Source: Morella rubra | Lineage: Eukaryota; Streptophyta; Magnoliopsida; Fagales; Myricaceae | Reading direction: 5' to 3' | Length of the DNA stretch: 64,000 bases | NCBI GenBank assembly: GCA_003952965.2 | Contig: CM025856.1 | Coordinates: 1,173,758 to 1,237,757, forward strand | Shown: piece after piece, positions 24,520 to 34,604 of the stretch | Position numbering within the stretch: position 1 is the stretch's first letter | Layout of the letters: each line of letters begins with the position of its first letter | Made by a program: the position numbers and the translations under genes | Notes under the pieces: model-generated | Seen by the model: only the letters and a program-made list of their open reading frames with translations | Told to the model about the DNA's origin: nothing | Database searches by the model: none

Positions 24520-24632
24520 ATGATTTGCATCGTCTCGAACCGGTTTATGAGAGATCGGATCTCGATTTTGCTCTCGGATTCAAGCATTTCTGTCCTCAGA
24601 TGAGGAAAGCTGAATCTTCTGCGTCACTTTAG
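24520..24632 (+). promoter_or_regulatory. Two overlapping upstream ORFs in the SIS3 leader
   Basis: uORF1 (24520-24603) encodes 27 aa and ends in TGA. uORF2 (24600-24632) encodes 10 aa and starts within the shared ATGA. uORF2 stops 24 bases before the SIS3 ATG. If the transcript starts upstream of 24520, both would be met by scanning ribosomes and would lower SIS3 translation. The right arm keeps both unchanged (about 44580-44692). Confidence 0.5.
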
Positions 24633-24656
24633 GGCTTTCGCTTCTGTTGCTGCTCC

Positions 24657-27600
24657 ATGGCCATGAGAGGCGTCGATTTCAAATGGTCAGTTCTTTATCC
24701 TGCTTCCACTGATTGCCAATACATACGTATATATACGCGTGTGTGGGCGCGCGCGTATCTGGAGCAATTTGATTATTTTTTTTGGCTATTGACGTTTTGC
24801 AGGTATGACGGGTTCTTCTTGTCGATGCTTGCTACGAGCGTGTATCCTTACAGCGCATAGTTAGGGGGTCTAATATGGATTCTATGGAGTCTGAGTAAAA
24901 GTGTTTTTTTTTTTTTTTTTTGATAAGTAAGTCTGAGTAAAAGTAATTGGTTTCTCTTCTTTAAATAAGACGAAAAAAAATGTTAGTCTAGTGGATATTG
25001 ATGTATTCCTTAGTAAGACATTTGTGCTGTTCACTTAAGTATGCCTTCGGTTAATTTCAAACTTAAAAACCACGATAAATGTGAAAGGCACCGATTTTGT
25101 CGCACGTGCTTTCTTTAACGGTGTTGCTTATAGAGTAATTGTTGCCATTAATTGGAAGCGGTACCATTCTTGTACATTCCCGTTGCACATATGGATTGTG
25201 GTGGGTTTTCTCTATTCTAAGAACTTTGTGTTATCGTCTTCATTTTCGTTCTAAGATCAACTTTTTGTTTCCTCATCTTCTGAGCTATGTGATATCTTTG
25301 TTGGCTCAGGTTGATTACACAACCGTGTTTGTTTTTCGCCTGTTGATGTTTGTAGATAATGGATTTGCCGCTGGAATGGGTTTGTAAGGCCTTTTCTCTT
25401 TTACTGTTGAGGTTGTTGTTGATTCGAGATGAGGATCTTACGCTTGTTTGTTAAATTTGTGATTAGATGTAATTTAATCATCATAATGAATGAGAATGGT
25501 TTGTTTCTTGGTAGGTGTAAGCCTAGGAAATTTAATTGAACTTATACTTCATATTCATTTCTCTTGAACACGTAAATAGCAGGCCCCAGCACAAATCTGG
25601 ACTCAAATGGTTTGAGACCTGACACAGAGTACTCCAACAAAATTGAATATGACTTGGATGGTCTACTCCAAGTTTTTGCATTCGCTTGAAATGTTTCTGC
25701 TCATTGTTTTCCACTAGGAAGAACTTGAAGTTTAAGTTTACTAATCAGGCCTGACAAGCTTGTTCCATAGATTTTAACGTCATTGATGGTGAAAGTACAT
25801 ACATTGTGTACGTGATTCGATTTGTCATAAACTCATCGTAGTGGTTGCATTTTGCCTTCTTTGTTTGTATTCTTGTTTGTGTCTATACATACTTTACCTT
25901 GAGACAAGTACTGGCTTGTAAGCTATACATACCTAAGTGGAGTTAGGTTTGGGTGTTAATCAAGAACATAAGGTGTACAGAAGTTTTGCTTGTATAATCT
26001 TTAATGTTCTAGAAGCCGCAGCTACTATTTTATTGAATTAACATGTTTCCTTGCCCGTTAGCTCATATTTCATCATGTAATTGTTTTGTGCTCTACTCTA
26101 GTTTTGCTCAGAGTGGCTCTATGGTTGTTCTTTGGGTCTCTTGTTAGTGTCCGCCTGGCACTTTCATGTAGTAAAATTTAAAAGCAATGCCCTTTGCTGT
26201 GGTTTTAGGGATTTTGGGTGGCAACAGAGGTATGCCCGTTTCTGTGGAAGGGTAGTGGTGCTTTCCATTCTATCTCTGCTGCTATATCCATTCCTTTGGG
26301 CCTGGACTGTAATTGGTACCCTCTGGTTCAAACGTGCAAAAGATTGTGTATGTTATTTTGGAACTCCTTGCTCCATGCTATTGCGTTCCATTCTTATAAG
26401 CGGAATTGACATCTGCAAATGGCTTGGTTATGTAATCAATGCATTAAATGCTTGCAGTTGCCTGAAGAAGGTCAGAAATGGGGTTTTCTCATTTGGTTGC
26501 TTTTTAGCTACTGTGGACTTTGTTGCATTGCTTGCATGTCATTGGGAAAGGTTAGTGGTGTTCTTTCTACTTTAGCATTTTTGAGATTAACACTAATTCG
26601 GCTTTATATTTTGATCGCTGTCTGTCTTCTCATGTTTCGGCTGGTCTATTGCACTCCCTACTCTAGTGATGTAGCTGCTTGTTATATCCTTGTTTTGTTG
26701 AATATTTCTGTTGCAGTGGTTGACACGAAGACAGGCACATTTACTACGTGCTCAACAAGGGATTCCTTTATCAGAATATGGCGTAAGCTCTTGAATATCT
26801 TGCATCTTGTACTCTGATGTGTCTGCAGAGATATTTGTCATATATGTTGATTTTTTGTATGGTTTTGCTATCAATATGGTGATAATTACTAAGTACCTGT
26901 ATGCTGCAAGAGAGCAGGGAATCTTTATCGCCGTCCACTGATACTGGATCAGAATGGAATGTCTGGGGAGGGATGACCAGTTTGATCTCAAGGGCAGAAA
27001 AAGACTTGAATTTTGTACACTAAGCACATAACATATGTTTGAAGGCATCATTCATCACCATTAGCCTGTGGCTGAGGCTAATATTTCCTTTAAAAACCCG
27101 TGTTTGAACTTTCATAAGTTAGTCCAATGTATCATGTATCATGCCTGCTTAATATTGGCATGAATGTGTACCATAAATTATTTCAATATGATGCAATGTA
27201 ACTGATATAACATGCTTATGATCAGTATAGTGTTTAGTTCAAATTTTATATATTCGTATGTTACTCATGCTTGTTGGGCCCTTAAATAAGGCTAAGCACC
27301 TATAAGAAAAGTTTCCCTCCTTGTCCTAGGTTCTGGTTGACATGATCCGTGTACCGGATTGGGCATTTGAAGCTGCTGGTCAGGAAACAAGAGGCATGGG
27401 CCAAGATGCTGCTGGATACCATCCTGGACTTTACTTGACTCCAGCTCAGGTAAGCTTTCATCTGGCTTAGAGTTTATCCTTTTCCTTCTATTGGATATTG
27501 CCTAGATCACATGATGTTAAAACATTTGAAGTCCCAGAGAGCTATTTAGGTGAACTGCAAGTGTGAACGACCTACCAAAAAGGCTGATCATAAAATAAAG

Positions 27601-29059
27601 AGCATTTTAAGGGCATTATTAATGCAGTTTGTGCACGTGCTGAGGTGTATTACATACACGAACATTGTTACAGATTTAGGGTATGGGTATTTGATTATTT
27701 GAAGGATGCATCGTTACCACTTTATATTAGGCTGTTTTGAGTCTGTACTCTTTGTGATGCTCTCATAATACTTCCGCTTTTCTTTTTGTTGTGATAAGCA
27801 TGTTGCTTTTATGAACTTCATTATTATCCAGTTCTGGATCCTGAAGGGTTCGCTTTTTCTGCTCTTCTTTTTTTTTTTTTTTTTTTGGGGGGGGGGTTGC
27901 ACAGAGAGAAGCAGTGGAAGCACTCATTCAGGAACTTCCAAAGTTCAGGCTAAAGGCTGTTCCAACGGATTGCAGTGAATGTCCCATCTGCTTAGAAGAG
28001 TTTCATGTGGGAAATGAGGTTTGTAATTTTTTTTTGTTTTCCTGTCTACTTAATGTTCATCCTTTCAAACTAAGTTGTTATATTTCCAGTTTATGCTCCA
28101 AGTATCTATCATGCTAAAGCAATGGAGCAATAATATATTCACAAGGTTTATTTCATAATCTCTTCATCATGTATCATCATCCACATTTTTCCTGTCATAT
28201 CAAAGTGGTTGAATCTATTCAAAGCAAAACCTATCTATTCATGTTAATGAACTGTTATCGAACAATGTGGGATTAGTTGGATAGACTTTCTTTCTGGTCA
28301 TCTGGCTGTGTGTGGGGTCCATCTCCTAGGTTACTTGACATAAATCTTATAGTTGTTCAGGTTTATTTCTGCAGGATCAGATTGTTTCATGCTGATTCCT
28401 GGCACATGCAAGTTCTCATCCTTTCTTTGAGCTTTGGTGTCTGGCTCTTTAGGATGTGGACCCCCTGTAGATACAATGATTGTTTAAGTCCTTAAAAGGA
28501 AAAATTGTTATAAGAGGTTAACTTTGATGCAAAACTGTACCGGTATGAGGTGCAGGCCACCACACCTAGGCTCATGCATACACAAATTTCTATATCAAGT
28601 GGTAGATGATTATTACTAGGGCAGTTAAACCCAAGTTTCTTACGGAAATTTGTGCAGGTTCGTGGCCTGCCTTGTGCTCACAATTTCCATGTTGAGTGCA
28701 TTGACGAGTGGCTTCGACTGAACGTGAAATGTCCTCGGTGCCGTTGCTCAGTTTTCCCTAATCTTGACCTTAGCGCTTTATCTAATCTTCATCCTGATAC
28801 GGAAAGGTCATCTGCCAGTGTTGTGACAACCAACAGATACATAAGAGAACCTTCCAGCCAGAGCTACCTGTTGAGATTGCAGGGTCTGCTTCGTCCAGTG
28901 CGTGCAGGAAATGCAGGAGTGGCCGATGATGCTGAAACTTCTTTGGAAACTTTAGAGAATGGGGGTGTGCCTGTGATGAGTCGGCACCCATCAAGCATTG
29001 AGCCAGTCACCCCAGTTGAACACGTGGTTGTTGGTCAATGCAACCCTCCACAGCCCTAA
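24657..29059 (+). CDS. SIS3: SIS3-like RING-H2 E3 ubiquitin ligase
   Basis: Ten exons: 24657-24685, 24803-24841, 25134-25200, 25310-25383, 26209-26347, 26458-26550, 26717-26782, 27330-27449, 27905-28018, 28658-29059. All borders are GT-AG and the frame is kept, giving 380 aa. The N-terminus MAMRGVDFKWYDGFF and several hydrophobic segments (about 14-31, 44-58, 85-108, 126-146) match SUGAR-INSENSITIVE 3 of Arabidopsis as I recall it. The RING-H2 ligands are C235, C238, C253, H255, H258, C261, C272 and C275. The Ser-rich C-terminal tail is probably disordered. SIS3 is known as a membrane E3 ligase acting positively in sugar signalling at seedling stage; the same role here is by orthology. The start is fixed by the conserved N-terminus; short uORFs precede it. 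Confidence 0.95.
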
Positions 29060-30938
29060 ACTTCATGCTTTTTACCCCATGTCTCATAATTTTTGCTAGA
29101 TTTCCTAACCCTCTCTGAGGACAAGCTAAATGATACTTGTCCATCGGTCATCAAGGTGTAGTGGTGGTTTCTTATTGTAATGAAGAGCCTTTTTTTGATT
29201 GATCCAAGTATATGGAGTCATGGACATAAACTGTAACCAATGCATTTTTCTCTTTGTTAACCCAATGGAGATTAGAGTTGGATTTGTGTTGTGCAGATTA
29301 CTTCAGGTTTCAGTATCTGTTTGTTGGAATAGTTGAGAAGGGAGTAGTAGTGTCTGAAAGGTGAATAAAACAGGGCTCTTAGATTATAAACATTGCCAAA
29401 CTTTATGAACTGTGAATATCTCTACTCCTCATTAGAGATATTCATCTTGATCTGTAGTCTGTACTCTTTACTTTCTGACTCATCTTGATCTGCGTCCTGG
29501 CATTGATAACGATTGATCGAATTCCTACTCTGTTTGAGAAGCTTTTCAGTTTTCCTTATCTTTCGTGCTACTCTTATGATAATGCTGCCCAACTATTGCA
29601 CTTTGGTTCCACCATGCGTCGCAAGTGATCTGTTTTTCAATCCATATAATGAAGAAAATGTGTAAAATTGGTGGGACTTCGTTCAGAAGCATCTAATCAA
29701 CCTACAATGGTTGCCATTAGCCGCGGTAGGTGGACATCCACCTTCCTTCCTCCGCCTGATATTGTATAAAGCAAAAGGAAGAATATAGAGTTGTTGACAC
29801 TAGCTTCAAAAAATTTCAATTTTTTTTTGGTTCATCGAAATATGGGTAAAATTTCATGAGAAAAACTCTTATGATCCATATTTGGGGGGGTTCTGGTGGA
29901 ACACGTTGAGACAATGATGGTTGGATGCTTGGCATATCATCGAATCTAAAACTCTTGAGGAGCTGAAAAGATGAAACATAAGCACGTGGTTAGAATCCCA
30001 TCCAATTAAGAACACAAATTTTATGTTATATTTAATTCTCAACTACTTGTTGAGTGATACAAAAGACACCATTATGACTTTCCCCTCGTACTTTGTTTGC
30101 ACTTGTAAGCCAAGTTTCTCCACTCGTATGCCGACCGGTGCATACAATGATTAAGCAAACAACGTTTGTCTCACCACACTCAAGTCCTTGCGTGTCATAG
30201 GAATAGACATTTTCCAATTTACTACCCAATTGATATTTTTATTTATATATATTTTTAATTATTATATACAGTAATAGTAAGCATATTGTTGTAATCATGC
30301 TTATGTAAAGAATATCAACCTTTTTCTTTTCCAATTTTAATTGTTTTCAAGTAGGTGGTCAGATATGGAGTCTAGAATTATGATCTTTCGTAAGTTTTAA
30401 GTTTAAATATGTTCAGTGTAAATAATCTTTTAGAGTCATCTTACGATAAAGTTAGATTTACTTGATCTGTGTGGCATAAAAATTATGCCGATCTAAAATT
30501 TACCAGTCTATTAAGTCAATTTGAGTTCTACTCCGATAGACTTGAAAGACTGAGTTTCTTCTGGTTATTTAAAAAAAACAAATTTAGTAAAAGAAAAGAA
30601 AAAAGAATGGCTTAAAATATTTTGGTCATATAGATGTGGCGACGCGTGTAAGAAGCTTAGTAGAAGGCAGCCCAATGTCATCCCCCATCGTCTACGAAAT
30701 TGAAGACCACGAATTTTCAGATGCACCCGTCAAAGTGGATCCCACGGATCCAATGGATCTCGTGGGTCTGAATATACCATCTGGGCTCAACTTTATCCTC
30801 CCTCTTCCCCGTTCCTATCCAGAATATCAATCAAAGCCCCTCCAAGAACGACAACTTTCAGAGATAGACGAAGCCTCTGCTCCCCTTGAAACAGAGTCAC
30901 TGATATTGAGAGAGAGAGAGAGAGAGACAGACAGAAAG
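29060..30938. other. SIS3 3' region and EX2 upstream region
   Basis: The first few hundred bases are probably the SIS3 3' untranslated region. A 10-base stem hairpin (GAATATCTCT at 29414-29423, AGAGATATTC at 29434-29443) lies there. 30240-30640 is AT-rich. The last 300 bases before the EX2 ATG are an uninterrupted open frame in phase with EX2 (from ATG 30636) and end in a GA run (30908-30927); I treat this as leader or promoter. Confidence 0.5.
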
Positions 30939-33900
30939 ATGGCGGTGGCTAATGCTTGGGGCGTGGGACAGGCAATCCCCATGCCCCAACTGAGACCGCC
31001 GTTCTTTTACTGTTGCTCTGATTTCATGTTGAAGAAATCCAAAGCTAACCTCAACGTCGTTTTTGGTTGGGGTTGTTGCTCCGTCCACACCAAGCACGCT
31101 ATTTCATCCTATAAGAGCCGCAAGAACTCCGGCGTCCACTGCCGTTGCTCCGATAGCGGCATCAACAACAGCATCCATAATAATTCTTCTTTGGAATGGG
31201 ATTGGAACCGCTGGAATCGCCATTTCTCCGAGATTGAACAGGCTGAAAGCTTTGCCTCTGTTCTCAAGGTGCCCACTTTTTCTTTCTCTTCGACGTGTGC
31301 CAGAGAGAGAGGCGTAGGGTTCCACTTTTTCTTTTTCGTAATTGTTCTGAATTATTTGTTATTTCCTCTGAGTGGATTCCTAATAAGGAGCACCAATTTT
31401 GCTAATTTAGAGAAAGCTACTAAGCATGACCTAATGAGGTAGGGGATGGTATAATTTGATGCTTTAGTGTTATTCAAGAGTGCAATATTGCACAATAGTT
31501 TCATTCCCTTTTTTCTTCGGGTTCTGTGTCAGTTTTTTTTTTTTCAGCGGGAAAAGCGTAGAGAAAAATGTAGTGACTTTTATGTACGTAACTCTTTTCT
31601 GAAAGGGTTGCAAGGGATCTTGTGGACGCGGGAATCAATAATCTGGAAATTATTACCTACCTCTAGGGGTCTAAAGGTTTAGTTTTTGGATAACGATATA
31701 GAGACTGTGGTTCAAGTCTACACTGTCAGAAAAGCTCTAAATGCTTGTCTGTTGCAAGTTAGAATTCTAGATTTACTTATCATATTAAAGATATGCTAAA
31801 GTGGTGCATAATATTTAGACATTGAGTAGTTCTCACATTATGGACTTATACCACGATTGTTAAGGCTTTTCTTTTTGTTTGGAAAGTACAATATTTAGAG
31901 CTGACGCAGATAGAATGATGGAAAGGTATAATATATACTGAAAGTGCACTTGGGCTTTGGCTTGAATCGAGGCTGGGGTTGGTTGTGGTAAGTATAGGTA
32001 TGAGGTTGGAATATTGCCATAAAGATTTAAAAAATTGCTCTATTTAGACTGGCACATGCTAGCGACTATGTGTTTTTAGTTGTGATGGAATGCCATGCTT
32101 TGCAGTTTCAACTTGAAGATGCAATTGAGAAGGAAGACTTCCAAGAAGCTGCGAAGTTAAAAATGGCTATTGCAGAAGCTACATCAAAGGACAGTGTTGC
32201 TGAAATCATGTCTCAGTTGGAGGTCAGAGCAACATTTGAATCACTAGATGTGCGGACTGGCACACATAAAAATTTGGCCATTGATCTGATCCATTGTCTA
32301 TTTGCAGAATGCAATTGAAGAAGAGCGTTACCTTGATGCCTCAAGGTTGTGTAGGTACACAGGAAGTGGACTGGTAATCTTTATAGCAACTGTTAGCTAC
32401 TATATTCAATAGTGACCCTACTCCAGTCGTTCGAACATGGTTTGCAATTTTGTTTACTTGCTATGATTATCTTCCTTGGCCTTAGGCATCTTGCTTCATC
32501 TTCGTTTATCTCTAAGTGTCGCAAGATGCATTTGAGAATTCTAGTGCACTGGCACAAGATATAAATGGTGGAAAGTATTAACTTTTAAAAGTTAGTGCAG
32601 AATGTGGATAGAATAAAGTTGACTCTGGTTTCCACTTAGTGTTTGGCAAACAAAAATTTTAATCTCTAAAATTTTATCATCATTACAATTTTTCTCTCTC
32701 TTCACTTTTTCACTCACTTTTTTTCATTCTTTCACCAACTTTTTCATTTCTCTCTTCAACTTTTTACCAACTCCTAAAATTTTACTAAAATTTTATTCCC
32801 AAACACCATAAATTGAGTTCTGTTATGCATCTACTTTCTGCATTACTTTTACCTGATAAGAGTGGAGCTGTGACATTGAGCAGTTTGGACTCATTTCTAT
32901 AAAGCTGTTTTGTCCATATATAATATAAGGGACTCCTGTTATGTGGCTCCTTTGTGAAATGGATGCTCTGTTAGATTGTAATGTCTACGTATTAGAAATG
33001 TAACTTTGTTGCTGAGCACATCTTTACAAAGGACTCGGTTCTGTTTGATACTCAAATGATAATGCTACTAGCAGCCTTACTGATGAGACATGTCTCTGTG
33101 GATTTATTTTGTTTCTCTCTTTAAACCATTATTGAAATAAATGTAGGTAGGTTGGTGGGTGGGATGCTCAAAAGATTCAGATGATCCCTTTGGCAGATTA
33201 GTTCGCATCACTCCTGGTGTGGGCAGATTTGTTGGCAGGAGTTACAGTCCGAGGTAAGGTTCTCTTCTTTCTTTCTTTCTTCTTCTCGTATATGATCTAT
33301 TTAGTTATCGTTTTAAATATCTTTTTTGCTTTCTGCAGACAGTTGGTAACTGCAGCTCCTGGCACGCCATTATTTGAAATTTTTGTGGTCAAAGATAGTG
33401 ACGAGACATATGTCATGCAGGTTATTTACTGATGCTCCTGTTAGATTATTGTTCAATTAGGTATGACATGGCCTGACTAGATTATTTACTGAGCTTGTAG
33501 TTTGATTTGGCTCGGTAGTTCTGAGTTTTGACCTTGACTAGAGGGAAAAAAACCTTGTTGAATTGCTGTGCATTTCTTAAGATAAATACACAGCCAGCTG
33601 ATTTGGAAGCCCTTACTGTTAAAGCATTGTTTATTCAAATCCTGATCAATTATAGGCCATTACTTTTCTACTAATGTGATCTACTTTCCCCCTTTAAGCA
33701 ACAGCAGTTTTCATGTGTCGGATATGAAATTTGACCCCTTAATACTGTCTTGTGTGGTTGGATAAAAATTTTGGTCAATGGTTCAAGCAACAGCAGTTTT
33801 CATGTGTTGGATATGAAATTTGACCCCTTAATACTGTCTTGTGTGGTTGGATAAAAATTTTGGTCAATGGTTCAATCAAGGGACCAAAAATGGCAGGATT

Positions 33901-34598
33901 AGACTGTTGTATTCGACTCAAATTGTATTGCGTTGTTTAAAGACTATTGAATAATGAATGGAAGAAGTACCTATACCCTCGGGGCTTCAACCCACCCCCT
34001 TTACATCTGTTAGTCTCTTGACATGGCTTAAGTGTGGGCCTTCTTCCTTGGGATTTGTCTTCTTCAACTCTTTATGGCAGTTTATGTGAAGTGCTTCTAA
34101 TGTGTTTATCTGTTGGCAGGTAGTATACTTGCAGCGAGCCAAAGGAAATTCAACAAATTCCATTTTACCATCCAAAGTCACAAAAGACCCTTCTACTTCC
34201 GAAGTGGAGAATGAATCTGTTGTGGATATCCCGGAAAGTGAAGGAAAACCAGAGAGAAATGAGGAGAAGGGCACTAACATTGAGGGAGACTGAGGAGGGA
34301 TTAAAAGTGTAAATTTTTTAAAAGAAAAAATTCCAGGATTGAAAGTTAAAGTCATGAATGTCAATGTTACCGAAGAAGTGATAAAGGATAATGATTCGGT
34401 ACAGCAGTTGATGCAAGAAGACAATAAGAAGACTGGATCTACTGACAATTCTGAAGATGCAGTTGGTAATTTAGATGAGATCCAGCCTGAAGGGGTCACC
34501 TTAGGAGGAGGCAGTGATGCGTCAGAGGATGAAAAGGAGTTGGATATGAAGCTTTTTATTGGTGGGGTTGTACATAATAATGATGACACTCCTATCCT
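30939..34598 (+). CDS. EX2: EXECUTER2, left copy: truncated at the axis, premature stop in exon 6
   Basis: Exons 30939-31268, 32106-32222, 32308-32373, 33147-33253, 33339-33420 and 34120 onward, all GT-AG and in frame until exon 6. The order is transit peptide (MAVANAWG start), [17 protein letters not shown] motif [19 protein letters not shown] (111-129), [15 protein letters not shown], then [24 protein letters not shown] and FEIFVVKD. This matches EXECUTER2 better than EXECUTER1. EX1/EX2 are plastid proteins of singlet-oxygen retrograde signalling. In exon 6, losses of 2, 1 and 3 bases near 34288, 34298 and 34310, relative to the right copy, create TGA at 34291-34293. The gene then stops at the axis, so roughly the last 40% of a normal protein of about 650 aa is missing. 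An in-frame upstream ATG (30636) is an alternative start I consider unlikely. Confidence 0.9.
32639..32806 (+). mobile_element. MITE-like repeat, GTGTTTGG family, in EX2 intron 3
   Basis: The ends are GTGTTTGGCAAAC and CCCAAACAC, with an interior ACCAACTCCTAAAATTTT shared in reverse with the repeat at 17841-18008. It is rich in TTTCTC/CACTTTTT on this strand. Non-coding, about 168 bases. The mirror is at 36404-36573. Confidence 0.55.
33696..33873 (+). repeat. 89-base tandem duplication in EX2 intron 5
   Basis: Two consecutive 89-base units starting AAGCAACAGCAGTTTTCATG differ by one visible C/T change (GTGTCGG versus GTGTTGG). The same pair with the same difference is in the right arm (35329-35506), so the duplication predates the split between the arms. 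Confidence 0.9.
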
Positions 34599-34604
34599 TG
34601 GTAG
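34592..34604. other. Palindrome axis with 7-base spacer
   Basis: The two arms meet as CTA, spacer TCCTTGG, TAG. The spacer equals the reverse complement of the next seven bases of the right-arm EX2 copy, which therefore extends about 8-9 bases further into the gene than the left copy. The turn-around is abrupt, with no transposon, filler DNA or unique loop. This is the geometry of a fold-back or template-switch join using the short match CTCCTA/TAGGAG. Confidence 0.9.

Larger units (their letters stand above)
5490..34594 (+). repeat. Left arm of giant palindrome
   Basis: This 29.1-kb stretch is repeated in reverse complement from 34602 to 64000. Matching landmarks include the SIS3 start codon (24657 with 44555), the PGM-like start (18496 with 50721) and the BURP stop (9697 with 59789). 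The left limit given here is only where the window's right edge maps back; the true arm may be longer. Compared with the right arm, this copy has an intact BURP frame, a damaged EX2 exon 6 and a shorter Mutator-type MITE. Confidence 0.97.

Noticed and set aside
33696..33873. CRISPR-like array
   Set aside because: Only two long adjacent units without spacers, in a plant intron. No array is present anywhere in the window.
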